Notes under the pieces: model-generated | What the model saw: the letters and a program-made list of their open reading frames with translations, nothing else | The model's database searches: none | Told to the model about the DNA's origin: nothing | Shown here: one piece after another, positions 16,714-25,970 of the stretch | Layout of the letters: each line of letters opens with the position of its first letter | Numbering within the stretch: position 1 is the stretch's first letter | Position numbers and translations under genes: made by a program | DNA from: a virus | IMG/VR virus record: IMGVR_UViG_3300021475_000023 | Location: 1-48,774 of that record | DNA length: 48,774 nucleotides | Direction: 5' to 3' (one strand)

Positions 16714-19230
16714 TTACACCCTGTCCTCGTCGGGGAATTCGCTTCCCGCCTTGGACGGAAACGGGATGATCGTACCCGCCTTGGGAGAAGCGAGGTTCTT
16801 CCAGATGGCGATGATCTCGGCGTCGCTCAGCAAAGACCACTTACGCCCGTCGGCCGTCGTCTCGGCGAGCGCCCATAAGCGCCCCGAGTGGGTGACGCCG
16901 TTGATCACGGCGCTGACCACGCCGCAGCGACGGTCCCTGGAAACGCGGAGACGATGAACCCCCGACATGGTCGAGAGCCACGCGCCGATGCTCTGCGCCG
17001 TCACCCGTATGTCGCGAAGCTTGAGATACCCCGCCAGTTCCTGCGCCGACGCCACCAGGGTGTGGGGCGTGTCTGCCGTGATCCCGGCGCGGGCGTCGGC
17101 GATCAAGTCTTCCAGCGCCGCCAGCGGGGGAGCCACGTTCTGTTCCTCCAATTCGACTTTGTCGGGGGTCGAGGGCGCGACGCCTTTGAATTCGGCGATC
17201 TCGGCGTCACTCAAGGAGAGTGTCAGGAGATAAGCCGCGCACAGGGCCCCGGCGCCATCGTCGAGCCATTTGTGCATATCCAAGTAGTAAGCGGGATCAC
17301 GCGCCGGTTGCTTCAGGCGATTGACGACGTGGACGCGCCGCGAGCCGCGCTCCAGGTAGAGCGGGTTCTGGCTGTTGGAGAACAGGATCACAGCGGCGCG
17401 GTTGGGGATCTGATATTGTTTCACATGTTTTTTGTTGATGGTCAGGGAGTCCGGGGGCGCGGCCAGGAGCGGCTTGAGGCGGTTGGCGACTTCGAGCACG
17501 TCGCGCTTCGACTGCGCCGTCTCGCCGATGATGACCAGTTTGTGCTCGGCCCACGGATTGAACTGACTGCTGTCGCCGGCGAGGGCGTAGCTGAGAATGT
17601 CTTCCCAATTGTCTTTGCCCACCGCCAATTTGAGCGGCGCGGTCATGGTGTCTTTGCCAAGCCCGGCGTCGCTGATCACCAGGAAGTGCCAGTTTGGCTT
17701 GAGTTCGGGATATTGGGCGACGAAAGCGCACCAGCGCAAGAAACGATCACGCTCCTCCGGCGACCCAAGCACAAATTCGAGGTGATCGAGCCACTTCTGA
17801 ATGTGCGGCTTAGCGACCGGCTCGGTTGGGATCGTCGTCGCCTTCCAGCGGTTGAATGACGGCAGCTTCACGTCCGCAGACGCGACGAACTGCCCCTCGC
17901 CGGGCGCGTAGGTCAGGTCGAACACCGAAACCCGGTCAGGCTGGCGCAGGAACACGGTGGCTGCGCTCACTGCTTTGCCCTTGACGCCCAGTTCACGGCA
18001 CAGCGCCTTCGCCCGGTTCGCTTCGTCGTTGGAAAAAGCGTCCTTGTCGTAGGCGCGGCCCGTGTGCATGTCGACGAACCCCTTGGCCTTGCAATAGGCC
18101 CAGCGGGCGCTGAGTTCGTCCCAGATCGGCCTCGCCTTTGGGGCGGGAGGGGGTTCGTCCGGGGGGAACTCGGCCGGGTCGAGATCGGGGAAGTCGATCG
18201 GGGCGCGGCGAAACTGGCGCACGATGTCGAGGAGCGCGGTCTCGCCATAGCGCAAGTCCTGGCGGACGATGCTGGCCCAGACCGTGTCCGAACCCCAGTC
18301 TTTCTGAAAGCGCCCGTCGGACCAGTTAAGCCACGCGGCCCGGGCCTCGGGGGTGTGCCGCCGCGAAGGGATAAAGGCCGCGAAGGCGTAGCCCACCGAG
18401 AGCCAGTTCAGGGTGACGTCGAGCCACTGGTCGATGGCGTTGGCGTCGGCGGGGGCGACATCGCGGTTGGGGATCTCGGCGAGGAGCGCTTCGGCTTCGG
18501 CGAGCGCGTCGCCATAAGAAATCTTATGCTCTGTCGCAGGGGGCGCAGACATGGGCGCAGACACGAGTTTACGGGTGATCGGCTCCCAGCCAAGGGTGTG
18601 AACTTGTTCGACGAACTCCTCGAGGATCTTTTCGAACCGGAGAAGCGTAATCGCAGGGACTCGATCGAGCGGAGGGAGTTCGTTTTCCCAGGCGTAGGGC
18701 ATGCGCGTGCCGGGGTGAATCCCAGCGATCACGGCTTGTTTGCTCCTAGCGAGGATCTGAATGCCGCGGGTGATCAAGCCCTTGCGGAACTTGGGATCGG
18801 CATTGGCGACGTCTTCGGGCTCCATCGTGTCGCCGTCGACGACGCGCACGAGAAAAGCGTCGCGCTCGTGCTTGGGGTCGAGCACATAGCGTCGCGGCGC
18901 ATCGGGCAAGAGCGCACGAAGCACTCGACTGAACTCTCCCCCTTGATCGTTGTCGACGAGGACGAGCCCTTGTCCAGCGACCAACCCAGTGTTGGCGCCC
19001 CAATTGTCGCGCCAGTTCTTAGCGACGGCGTAGTCGTGACAACGGTGTCTGGGGTCGTTGACGCTCGCGCCGGTCCAGCCGCCGGGGGTCAGATACCCAG
19101 GGGCTTTGCCCCGGTCCTTGAGGGCGATCTTGGTGCCCGGCGCGAGGTCGCAATCCGGGGGCGTGACCGAAATCAACCGGGGACCGTATCCGAGGTCGAA
19201 CAGGGCTATGACGTCGTGCTGGTAGGGCAT
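16714..19230 (-). CDS. Primase-polymerase / helicase fusion (VirE/DUF5906-like)
   Basis: An 838-residue replication protein. The N-terminal 220 residues look like a bifunctional primase-polymerase: NTGLVAGQGLVLVDNDQGG, with the acidic metal site VDND, then KGLITRGIQIL and KQAVIAGIHPGTRMPYAW. A middle segment (220-440) is helical. The C-terminal part (about 480-740) is a phage P-loop helicase of the DUF5906/VirE type: WHFLVISDAGLGKDT as Walker A, HKLVIIGET as Walker B, and NRAAVILFSNSQNPLYLERGSRR as sensor/arginine region. It would prime and unwind DNA for the polymerase gene directly upstream in the operon. Confidence 0.8.
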   Translation of the reverse strand: MPYQHDVIALFDLGYGPRLISVTPPDCDLAPGTKIALKDRGKAPGYLTPGGWTGASVNDPRHRCHDYAVAKNWRDNWGANTGLVAGQGLVLVDNDQGGEFSRVLRALLPDAPRRYVLDPKHERDAFLVRVVDGDTMEPEDVANADPKFRKGLITRGIQILARSKQAVIAGIHPGTRMPYAWENELPPLDRVPAITLLRFEKILEEFVEQVHTLGWEPITRKLVSAPMSAPPATEHKISYGDALAEAEALLAEIPNRDVAPADANAIDQWLDVTLNWLSVGYAFAAFIPSRRHTPEARAAWLNWSDGRFQKDWGSDTVWASIVRQDLRYGETALLDIVRQFRRAPIDFPDLDPAEFPPDEPPPAPKARPIWDELSARWAYCKAKGFVDMHTGRAYDKDAFSNDEANRAKALCRELGVKGKAVSAATVFLRQPDRVSVFDLTYAPGEGQFVASADVKLPSFNRWKATTIPTEPVAKPHIQKWLDHLEFVLGSPEERDRFLRWCAFVAQYPELKPNWHFLVISDAGLGKDTMTAPLKLAVGKDNWEDILSYALAGDSSQFNPWAEHKLVIIGETAQSKRDVLEVANRLKPLLAAPPDSLTINKKHVKQYQIPNRAAVILFSNSQNPLYLERGSRRVHVVNRLKQPARDPAYYLDMHKWLDDGAGALCAAYLLTLSLSDAEIAEFKGVAPSTPDKVELEEQNVAPPLAALEDLIADARAGITADTPHTLVASAQELAGYLKLRDIRVTAQSIGAWLSTMSGVHRLRVSRDRRCGVVSAVINGVTHSGRLWALAETTADGRKWSLLSDAEIIAIWKNLASPKAGTIIPFPSKAGSEFPDEDRV

Positions 19231-19236
19231 TTCCGA

Positions 19237-21225
19237 TCATAGCTTTCCGTATCGTTTGACAATGGCCCCCTTCGCCGACAACGGCATGCCTTTGGCCCAC
19301 GGCTTGGGATTGGTCATCACGTCGCGCATGAGCTTGAGAAGAACGGACCCGTCTTCGGCGGTCAGAGCGACGATTTCATCATGCACGGTGGTGCAGAGCG
19401 TATCGGGGTAGATTGCATCGAGATCGACAATGGCGTCGGCGAGGAGATCGCGGGCGACGGCTTGCGTGGCGTTTTCGACCAGTTTCCCGCCGTAGGTGTC
19501 GAGTTGACGCCACTGCTTGGTGACCTGGTCGACGCCCCAGAACACGATGCGCCCATTCTCTAATCGAGCATTGCGATAGACGAGGTTGCGCCCGGACGGG
19601 AGCGTCATGAGAAGCGACCCTGCAAGGCGTCCTTTGGGGTTCGCCATGCGAAAGCGAAGGCGCTTGTAGGGGAACTCGTCGCTGGGGCTCAGGATCGCCT
19701 TGCGGGCGCACGTCTCGCACGCGTGCCACAGCGAGACGATGAGCGCGTTGGCCTGGCGAAAAGCGTCGATGGCGTTCTTGGCCTCGCTCAGGCTCAGCAA
19801 CACCCGATAGGCCGGCGACGCGGCTGTCGTTTGGAACTTGACGTGACCCATGCCGAACCCGGCCGCGAGACGAAGCACTTTGCCGAGTTGACGATCGGTC
19901 GAGCCGATAGCGGCGGCGGTGGCGACGTAGACGTCGTCGCCACGGCGAAACACGTCGAGGAGGGGTTCGTCCTCGGCCAGCCACGCCAGGACGATAGCCT
20001 CGATGGCGTGGTAGTCGCACACGACGAAAGAGAACCCCTCCGGGGCCTGGAACACGCCGCGCAGACACGAGGAGACCACATCGAGTGGCCGCCCGAAAAT
20101 GTGCCGGAGCGTGTCGCCGTCAGCTCCAAGGAGGATCTCCTCGATGGCGAGATCGACGTGCCGGATCACGGGGCGGGGGAAATTCTGGATCTGCGGGCCG
20201 CGCCCTCCCCAGCGGAGCGTCCGAACCGCCGCGCCATATTGCACGAGGTTGCGGGCGTAGTCGTCGTGCGAAGCGTAGTTGGCGAGCGAAATCAACTTCG
20301 CCGTCGAGGTTTTGGCCGCTTCGGCGCGGGTGAGCAGAACGTCCTGCACTTCGGGCGTAAGCGCGCTGAAGGCGGGCGTGCCCAGGAACGGGAAGAGCGT
20401 GTCCTTGTCGAGCGAGGCGTGAGGGTAGCCGCCAGCCTGGACCCATTGGAGGAGCCGGGAGTTTTGCGTCGCGCTGGTGACTGCGCCCTTAGTGAGCGAA
20501 GCGATGACCGCGTTGAGGTCTAGAAGTTCTCGAAGCGTGATTGCGCTCAGAGCGGTGAGCAAAACGTCGTCTACGGGTAAGCCGCGGGCGTTCATGCGCT
20601 GGTCGACGAGCCAGATCTCGCGCTCGCGCTTGGTCATGCGCGGGATGCGCATGTGAACCTCGCGCTCGGCCCTCACGTCGTCGATGTTGTACGCGACCAG
20701 GTCTCTGACCTTGGCGCGGTCTTCGCGGTGCCACCAGCGCAGCGGGTTCAAGGAGCGGGGCCGGGCCATGCGCTTCATCAAGGCGCGGCCGGTTTTGTCT
20801 TTGAGATAAGGCGAACCCACCGCGATCGCCGCTTCGTCGAGGCTCATGGGCAAGCCGGCGCATGCCGCTGCGCACATGGTGCAGTGAAAGCGCTCGATGG
20901 GGAGTGCAGGCCAGCCAAAGCGTGGGACACAGATGTTGTTCCAGACGTTCCACTCGAAGTTGGCGTTCCAAGCATGAAGCTCCGCGCCGCCGACAACAGC
21001 ATCGAGCAAGGTGGCGCGCTTCTTGTGCGCGAACCCATGCTCGGTGGGATTAGGCCAAGCGAAATCGAGCATGTCGAACTCGAAGCTCTCAGGCTCGGCG
21101 TGATCGAGCGCGAACCCGCACAGGATTGGGACCGTGTCCGGGCGCTTAGTCCACACGTCCGCGCCTACGTCGGAGAGATCGAGTACACCCGCCAGTTCGA
21201 AATCGAGCGAGACGACTTTAGTCAC
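19237..21225 (-). CDS. polA: DNA polymerase, family A, with 3'-5' exonuclease domain
   Basis: A 662-residue polymerase starting with GTG inside the upstream stop. The N-terminal exonuclease site shows LDFELAG (D8, E10) and HAWNANFEWNVW. Polymerase motif A is VVCDYHAIEAIVLAWLA, motif B is LGKVLRLAAGFGMGHVKF and motif C is TVHDEIVAL near the end. It lacks a 5' nuclease domain, as is usual for phage replicases. Motif B reads FGMGHVKF rather than the common YGxx form. It works with the adjacent primase-helicase and DUF2815 genes. Confidence 0.9.
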   Translation of the reverse strand: MTKVVSLDFELAGVLDLSDVGADVWTKRPDTVPILCGFALDHAEPESFEFDMLDFAWPNPTEHGFAHKKRATLLDAVVGGAELHAWNANFEWNVWNNICVPRFGWPALPIERFHCTMCAAACAGLPMSLDEAAIAVGSPYLKDKTGRALMKRMARPRSLNPLRWWHREDRAKVRDLVAYNIDDVRAEREVHMRIPRMTKREREIWLVDQRMNARGLPVDDVLLTALSAITLRELLDLNAVIASLTKGAVTSATQNSRLLQWVQAGGYPHASLDKDTLFPFLGTPAFSALTPEVQDVLLTRAEAAKTSTAKLISLANYASHDDYARNLVQYGAAVRTLRWGGRGPQIQNFPRPVIRHVDLAIEEILLGADGDTLRHIFGRPLDVVSSCLRGVFQAPEGFSFVVCDYHAIEAIVLAWLAEDEPLLDVFRRGDDVYVATAAAIGSTDRQLGKVLRLAAGFGMGHVKFQTTAASPAYRVLLSLSEAKNAIDAFRQANALIVSLWHACETCARKAILSPSDEFPYKRLRFRMANPKGRLAGSLLMTLPSGRNLVYRNARLENGRIVFWGVDQVTKQWRQLDTYGGKLVENATQAVARDLLADAIVDLDAIYPDTLCTTVHDEIVALTAEDGSVLLKLMRDVMTNPKPWAKGMPLSAKGAIVKRYGKL

Positions 21226-21614
21226 TCCAGCGTCTCGCTAACGAGATGCGCCTGGCCCTCGATGTCGCGCCAATGATCGAGGTGGTGGGGGTTGCCCGAA
21301 AGAATGCGGGCGAGCTTGGTGAAGATCGCTTCGAGGCTCTCGCGCTGGATGTCGGTGAGGTTCGAACCCCAGTTGGGCGTGTTGCGCGCCACGTCCTTGA
21401 AGCGCTGAGCGATCAGCGCCGTCGCGCTGAAATTACCGTGGGTGAACTCCCGCTCAACTAGGAGGGGATGACGCGACGCCGGCGTCGACGGATGGCGCAG
21501 CGCGGCCTCGATGGCGGCGAGGCTCCCGATATGCGGCAGCGCATAGTGTTCGGAGACACGGCGTGTCTCGCTGACGTGGCTGTAGTCTTCGACGTGCTCG
21601 GAGGTTTCGTCCAC
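21222..21614 (-). CDS. DUF6378-like small phage protein
   Basis: About 130 residues from a GTG at 21614 with AAAGGA upstream; a TTG at 21635 would add 7 residues but has no ribosome site. The C-terminal half, LTDIQRESLEAIFTKLARILSGNPHHLDHWRDIEG (split here by position 90-125), follows the DUF6378 pattern 'a.em...K.aRilsGn...DhW.DiaGY'. Its role is unknown. The family often occurs in phage replication modules, as here, coupled to DNA polymerase by a GTGA overlap. Confidence 0.6.
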   Translation of the reverse strand: MDETSEHVEDYSHVSETRRVSEHYALPHIGSLAAIEAALRHPSTPASRHPLLVEREFTHGNFSATALIAQRFKDVARNTPNWGSNLTDIQRESLEAIFTKLARILSGNPHHLDHWRDIEGQAHLVSETLE

Positions 21615-21638
21615 GAGGGGTGTTCCTTTCGCCAAGAT

Positions 21639-21663
21639 GCGGGCCGCGTTAAGCGCGGCCCGC
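21639..21663 (-). terminator. Intercistronic GC-rich hairpin
   Basis: A perfect 10-bp inverted repeat (GCGGGCCGCG / CGCGGCCCGC) with a 5-base loop lies between the DUF2815 and DUF6378 genes. No T-tract follows on the minus strand, so it may be an attenuator or RNA-stabilising element rather than a full terminator. Confidence 0.5.
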
Positions 21664-21674
21664 GAAGATTGTTT

Positions 21675-22367
21675 TTAGATGGGTTCTTCTTCGCCCTCGT
21701 CGTCCTCGGGGAACGACAAGTTGGCCGGCTTGCGGCCATCAAGACGAGGTCCGGGCTTGAGGAACTGCACGGTTTCGAGGAAGAACGAACACCCTTTCTT
21801 CCCCACGGTGTCGTAGGCGAACGGGCGAACGTTGGCGCGCACAATCCAACCCGCGTAGAACTCGGACCAGTCGATGATGTCCTCGCGCCGGCTGTTGACG
21901 CAACCGGGCTGAGTCTTGGTCCACGGCGAGATGAAGATGTCGCCGGCTTTGTAACCTTCGTACAAGCCTGCTTTCTCCGCGCCGTCGTGGAAAGGCGAGA
22001 TCAGTCCAGTGGGCAACTTGGCGGGCCAGCGCGCTTTTAGCGCCTCGTCGATACCCTTCTGGAGGTTGGCGAACTCGGGGCGCTTTTGTGCGCTCTTGTC
22101 GAAGATGATGGTGAGCGAGAAGCGCAAGTCAGCGCCCTCGACGATGGCCCTCGGCTTCACGAGATGAGGGAAAGAGCAGACGCCGGGCGGCGTCAGGATC
22201 GAGTGCATAGCCACGGTGATGTCCTCTTGGTCTGTTGAGTCGGTTTGGTCGGTTGAGAAGGGCGCCATCGCCCTCCGGTATCCCGCGACGGTTTTGAGCC
22301 GCTCGCGGAATTGGTCACGCGCATTGAGCGCGCCTAGAACGCCCAGGATCTGATCGGGCGTAGCCAT
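21675..22367 (-). CDS. DUF2815 family, probable ssDNA-binding protein
   Basis: A 230-residue protein whose ATG overlaps the DUF2800 stop (TGATG). After about 50 N-terminal residues the DUF2815 pattern begins: CSFPHLVKPRAI, LRFSLTIIFDKS, FHDGAEKAGLYEGYKAGDIFISPWTKTQPG (seen near 115-145), DIIDWSEFYAGWIVRANVRPFAYD, and GCSFFLETVQFLKPGPRLDG. It ends in an acidic tail (FPEDDEGEEEPI) like many SSBs. The family is commonly linked with DUF2800 nuclease and PolA in phages, and SSB-like function is generally assumed. The N-terminal extension looks additional to the core. Confidence 0.75.
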   Translation of the reverse strand: MATPDQILGVLGALNARDQFRERLKTVAGYRRAMAPFSTDQTDSTDQEDITVAMHSILTPPGVCSFPHLVKPRAIVEGADLRFSLTIIFDKSAQKRPEFANLQKGIDEALKARWPAKLPTGLISPFHDGAEKAGLYEGYKAGDIFISPWTKTQPGCVNSRREDIIDWSEFYAGWIVRANVRPFAYDTVGKKGCSFFLETVQFLKPGPRLDGRKPANLSFPEDDEGEEEPI

Positions 22368-23188
22368 CAGATCGTCTCCAGTTCGGCGTCGAGTTCGGGA
22401 TCGTAGTCGGGGAAGCTGTCGATCGAGCGCTGCGTCCGGTATCTCGCGTACACAGGGCAGTCGATGCTGGCGGCGCAGAAAAAACAGTGGTTGCCGGGCA
22501 CGAGCGGCCCTCCCCCGTTGGCGATGATCTCGACGCTCGGCTTGAACGTCGAATAGCCCCAGTAGAGGAGATCGCCCAGCGAGATCGTCCAGGTGCGCAC
22601 GGGTTGTCCACCGGCGCGGGGCTGCACGATCACCAGACACACATTCTCGATGGTTTGGGCCAGGTCGGGGCGCTCGCGCACCAGCTTGCCGTAGAGGCCG
22701 AGCGCGTAGAGCAAGAGTTGGGTGTTGCGGTCCACCCGAACCCCCTTTCCCCGGCCAAACTTGAAGTCGAGCACATAGAGAGTGAACCCGTCGCAGGCGC
22801 CGAAATCCGAGGTTCCAAACACGTTTTCGGGCGGCTCCTCGCCGAGCAGGGTCCAGATCCACGCGAGCGACACTTCGCCCTCGACCACGCGCCACTGGGA
22901 AGCGTCGGAGATCGACCCGGTGGTGGCGGCAAACAGTTGCACAGCGTTGAGCATTTCGGGCGTGACCTGGATCGAGTCGCCGTCGACGTCGAATGTCGCA
23001 CCCTCTTTCCACGGCACCGCGTGGATGGTCAGCGCCGCCTCGCAGAGCGTGTGCGCCAAGACGCCCTCGTGCGCGGCGAACCCGACCTTGCGCGGCGGGC
23101 GCGTCGCCCACATCGCGGGCGCGCCGGTGCAATTCAGCCAGATGTCGCTGGACGAGGGGCCGAGACGGGCGTGGCGCTGAGACGACAT
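22367..23188 (-). CDS. DUF2800 family, PD-(D/E)XK (RecB-like) nuclease
   Basis: A 273-residue protein. It begins HARLGPSSSDIWLNCTGAP and AAHEGVLAHTLCEAAL, typical of the DUF2800/Cas4-RecB-like fold. The active-site region is GTSDFGACDG and LYVLDFKFGRGKGVRVDRNTQLLLYALG (near 140-180), giving the D...DxK triad and the following Gln motif. Four C-terminal Cys (CFFCAASIDCP plus nearby) could hold an iron-sulphur cluster, as in Cas4/AddB, though I only see three closely spaced ones. It probably processes DNA ends in recombination or replication together with DUF2815. Confidence 0.75.
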   Translation of the reverse strand: MSSQRHARLGPSSSDIWLNCTGAPAMWATRPPRKVGFAAHEGVLAHTLCEAALTIHAVPWKEGATFDVDGDSIQVTPEMLNAVQLFAATTGSISDASQWRVVEGEVSLAWIWTLLGEEPPENVFGTSDFGACDGFTLYVLDFKFGRGKGVRVDRNTQLLLYALGLYGKLVRERPDLAQTIENVCLVIVQPRAGGQPVRTWTISLGDLLYWGYSTFKPSVEIIANGGGPLVPGNHCFFCAASIDCPVYARYRTQRSIDSFPDYDPELDAELETI

Positions 23189-23204
23189 TGGCTTTGTCTT
23201 AGGA

Positions 23205-23720
23205 TCACGCCACCGGCTCGGCGAGCCCGGCCGCTTCGATCAGGTCGGCGAGCGCTTGTTTATGCGCGTCGGTCGCCTCCATCACGAACCCAAGGCCCGT
23301 CTTGGTCTTGAACGCCGGGAGCAACTCCAGGATTTTAGGTGAAGCGCCTTGTTCTTTCTTCTGAGCGAGGCGCACGGCCTGGGTCACGACGCCCTTGAGC
23401 ACATCGAGAGGAGGAAGCTCGCGCACGGGAGGAGGGGGCGCGGGAGGCGCGGGGGGAGGCGCGGGGGGAGGAACGGGAGCGGGCTTCGCCGCCTCGGGCT
23501 CGGGCGCCGGCGCGGGCTTGGTTTTCCTCGTGCGACTGGGCGCGGAAAGGGGTTCGACAGGGGCCTCGGGAACAGGTTCGGGAAGGGACTTAGCTAATTC
23601 CTCGACGTCGTCGGGGAACTCGTCGAACGCCGGAAGAGGCTTCACGTCCAGCGCGCTGCGCATCTGCAGGGCGATATCGAGCCAGTTAGCGCCTTGAAAT
23701 GTAATGGATATGTTGGTCAT
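23205..23720 (-). CDS. Hypothetical replication-operon protein with Pro-rich linker
   Basis: 171 residues from ATG at 23720 with GAGG 6 bases upstream; a longer open frame to 23837 overlaps the helicase gene and is not used. The N-terminus MTNISITFQGANWLDIALQM suggests a small fold. Residues about 55-115 are a Pro/Ala/Glu linker. The C-terminal 55 residues (VLKGVVTQAVRLAQKKEQG, LLPAFKTKTGL, HKQALADLIEAAGL) are helical. It could be an adaptor between replication proteins, but no family is named. Confidence 0.5.
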   Translation of the reverse strand: MTNISITFQGANWLDIALQMRSALDVKPLPAFDEFPDDVEELAKSLPEPVPEAPVEPLSAPSRTRKTKPAPAPEPEAAKPAPVPPPAPPPAPPAPPPPVRELPPLDVLKGVVTQAVRLAQKKEQGASPKILELLPAFKTKTGLGFVMEATDAHKQALADLIEAAGLAEPVA

Positions 23721-23745
23721 CTGTGTCCTCACTTGGTTTAAGATG

Positions 23746-25167
23746 TCATATGGCATCTGGAAAGTCAACTCTTGTAGCACGTTGCACAGGGGTGTTGTCA
23801 ACGATTTGCGCGATTTCGCGGGTCTTGCGGGCAACAATGGACACCAAGCGGGCGTCGAGAGTTCCAGGGAGAAGCACGAAACGAGCTAAAACAGCGTTAC
23901 GTTGTCCATTTCTGTGCGCTCTGGCGATCGCTTGGTGGTTCTTCGCCGGCACAGGCGACATCTCGGCGATGACGACGTTGTGCGCCGCATGAAGCGTGAT
24001 GCTCTCCCCGGCAGCCTCGATGGCGAGAACGATCAAACGGCGCTTGGGGTTCGCCTGGAAAGCGCCGATCACCATCTCGCGGTTTCGAGCGTTCGTCTCT
24101 CCGGTGATCACCAGGGGCGCATAAGCCTTGAGCCGCTCGGCGAGGTCACGAATAACCTCGCGATGATGAGCGAAGACGATGAGTTTCTCGTCGAGGTTGT
24201 CTTCGAGAAAGTCGCTCACCAGTTCGGCGACGCCCTCGACTTTCGCTCGGCCGATCAGGCGCCGCACCGTCGAAAACGCGACCATGCTCGATTGAACCAT
24301 CCCCAGAAGCTGGTCGTCGTCGAGCGCATCGATGTTTCGATCGAGTGTTGCGCCAGCCATCGCCTGCGCCAGTTCGACGCGCAGTGAGCGCTCGATGGCC
24401 GTGTCTGCCGGCAGCGAGTGCTCGACGATACGAAGCTCGGGCAACTCGGGGAGCACGTCTCTGAGCTTTTTACGATCGATGAACGGTTTGAGCCGTTGGC
24501 CAAGCTCATAAGTGTTGCGCGATCCCACGATGCGCAGGCCCCTGGGCCCGCCGCGGGCGACGACGCAAAACCTGTCGACGAACGTGTCGTAGTCCATCGC
24601 GCCCAGTTGCGGGAGAACGATCAAATCGGGCCTGAGCGCGTGGAGGTGGGTCCAGAACTCCGCCGCGTGGTTGAGAATGGGTGTTCCGCTGAGGCACCAG
24701 ACGTGGGGAGTTGTCGCCAAAGGCGATCCCTTGAGGTCGAGGCGCTCGCCGTAGATGGCTTGGGTGCGGATCGCCTCGGGGTTCTTGAGGTAATGGGCCT
24801 CGTCCACGATCGCCACGTCGAAGGGGGCGCGTGAAGCCGCCTCGATCACGCTCCGGCTCTGAGCGAGGCGCGAGAACGGGACGATCCGAACCCCCTCGCC
24901 CGCCATGAAGTCGTAGGGCTTGGCCGCGGCCGTCGCGTCGAAGATCCTGATGTCCCTGATGTTCGACCAGTCGACAAAATGCTGTCTCCAGACACTCACC
25001 GCGATCGGCGGGCAGAACACCAGGATTCTGACTGCTCCGGTTTTCATCGCGGCGCGCACCGTCGTCGGCGTCTTGCCCACGCCCGCGTCCCACACCAGCA
25101 TCGCCCGGTGCGAAGTTGCGAGCAGGTTTGCGCCCTTCGCCTGGAAAGCCATCAGTTCGAAGCTCAT
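23746..25167 (-). CDS. SNF2/DEAD-type superfamily 2 helicase
   Basis: A 473-residue helicase with ATG at 25167 (GGAGG 4 bases upstream, ATGA overlap with the previous gene). Motif I is WDAGVGKT (26-33), with GVGKT in place of the usual GLGKT. Motif II is VAIVDEAHYLKNPEA, motif III WCLSGTP, motif V around AAGESITLHAA and motif VI QAIARAHRNGQ. This compact SNF2 form is typical of phage replication modules with PolA, DUF2800 and DUF2815. It probably remodels or unwinds DNA during replication or recombination. Confidence 0.85.
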   Translation of the reverse strand: MSFELMAFQAKGANLLATSHRAMLVWDAGVGKTPTTVRAAMKTGAVRILVFCPPIAVSVWRQHFVDWSNIRDIRIFDATAAAKPYDFMAGEGVRIVPFSRLAQSRSVIEAASRAPFDVAIVDEAHYLKNPEAIRTQAIYGERLDLKGSPLATTPHVWCLSGTPILNHAAEFWTHLHALRPDLIVLPQLGAMDYDTFVDRFCVVARGGPRGLRIVGSRNTYELGQRLKPFIDRKKLRDVLPELPELRIVEHSLPADTAIERSLRVELAQAMAGATLDRNIDALDDDQLLGMVQSSMVAFSTVRRLIGRAKVEGVAELVSDFLEDNLDEKLIVFAHHREVIRDLAERLKAYAPLVITGETNARNREMVIGAFQANPKRRLIVLAIEAAGESITLHAAHNVVIAEMSPVPAKNHQAIARAHRNGQRNAVLARFVLLPGTLDARLVSIVARKTREIAQIVDNTPVQRATRVDFPDAI

Positions 25168-25421
25168 AGCTCCTCCACGTTCAAGTCGATGGCGTTGGCG
25201 AAGGTGAGCAGGCTGTCGAGGTACCAACCGCCTATCAGGGTGTTCGCCATGTAGCTGTGGTGATGGCGCAACGCCTGCGCTATGATTCGCAGCCTGGCTC
25301 GGGGGCTCTGCGCTTTCTCGTATTGAGCGAGCAACCGTTTCCGCTCGGCGTCGAAGACCGCGAAGCGTTTTGCCGCCTCGGCGCCGATCTGGGTCATCTG
25401 ATCTTCAGCGTCAGTGCTCAT
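25164..25421 (-). CDS. Small helical protein of unknown function
   Basis: An 85-residue protein, ATG at 25421 overlapping the resolvase stop, with GGAGGG upstream. It is almost wholly helical and charged (AEAAKRFAVFDAERKRLLAQYEKAQSP at about 14-40) and then has LRHHHSYMAN and GGWYLDSLLTFANAIDL. It is coupled on both sides by ATGA overlaps, so it is likely produced stoichiometrically with the resolvase and helicase. Confidence 0.55.
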   Translation of the reverse strand: MSTDAEDQMTQIGAEAAKRFAVFDAERKRLLAQYEKAQSPRARLRIIAQALRHHHSYMANTLIGGWYLDSLLTFANAIDLNVEEL

Positions 25422-25912
25422 ACGAACCCCCTCCCGGCGTCGGTGTCGAAAGCGTAGCGCGCCAGGAGCAAAGCGTCCGCCCGGCCCACGTGCTTTTTCA
25501 GGCCAAGTTTCGACGACGCTTCCGGGTAGAGCCGGATGGCGATCTCTCGCGAAACGTCCTTGTCTTTTCCTAAGAGCCGAAAGTGCGCCTTCCACTTGGC
25601 CGGCGTGACATAGGAAATGGGCGCGCCATACCCGGCGACGCACCCTATCGCGACGCCATAAGCGCAGCCGAAAGTGAATACCGAACTCACTCCCTGACCC
25701 GGCCTGGACGCCACTTTTTCGATAATAGCGAAAGCCGGGCGCATCGAGCGGAGCATATCACAGAACGCGGTTGCGTTCACCATTTTGGCAAAGCGAGGCA
25801 GCTCGTTGCAATCTATGAACTCCCCAGCGCCTCCGAGAATTGCAAAAGCTCCGTTCACGCCTGGGTCGATGGCGATAATTCCCGTGCGGGAATCGGGGTT
25901 TTGATGGGTCAT
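25418..25912 (-). CDS. RuvC-like Holliday junction resolvase
   Basis: A 164-residue RNase H-fold nuclease. Acidic residues sit where expected: D16 in AIDPGVNGAF, E65 in FAIIEKVASRPGQGVSS, and H141/D146 in KKHVGRADALLLARYA. It probably resolves branched DNA before packaging and recombination. It is the first gene of the leftward replication operon. Its ATG lies inside a 32-bp tandem repeat and overlaps the stop of an 11-residue upstream ORF. Confidence 0.85.
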   Translation of the reverse strand: MTHQNPDSRTGIIAIDPGVNGAFAILGGAGEFIDCNELPRFAKMVNATAFCDMLRSMRPAFAIIEKVASRPGQGVSSVFTFGCAYGVAIGCVAGYGAPISYVTPAKWKAHFRLLGKDKDVSREIAIRLYPEASSKLGLKKHVGRADALLLARYAFDTDAGRGFV

Positions 25913-25970
25913 AGCTCACAGTCATAATCTGGCATATAGGTCATAGCTCATGGTCATAATCTGACATGTT
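25907..25970 (-). repeat. 32-bp tandem duplication over the resolvase start
   Basis: Two direct copies, 25907-25938 and 25939-25970, agree at 27 of 32 positions. Each contains GGTCATAGCTCA and GTCATAATCTG. The inner copy holds the resolvase start codon; the outer copy duplicates that start context. Confidence 0.8.
25909..25944 (-). CDS. 11-residue upstream ORF in the resolvase leader
   Basis: Within the outer repeat copy, an ATG at 25944 opens a short frame (MTYMPDYDCEL) whose TGA overlaps the resolvase ATG (ATGA). It was probably created by the duplication and may couple or tune translation of the replication operon. Expression is unproven. Confidence 0.35.
   Translation of the reverse strand: MTYMPDYDCEL

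Noticed and set aside
21675-23132. One long leftward ORF covering DUF2815 and the DUF2800 region
   Set aside because: The upstream half is a shadow frame of the DUF2800 gene; the DUF2815 start at 22367 overlaps the DUF2800 stop as TGATG.
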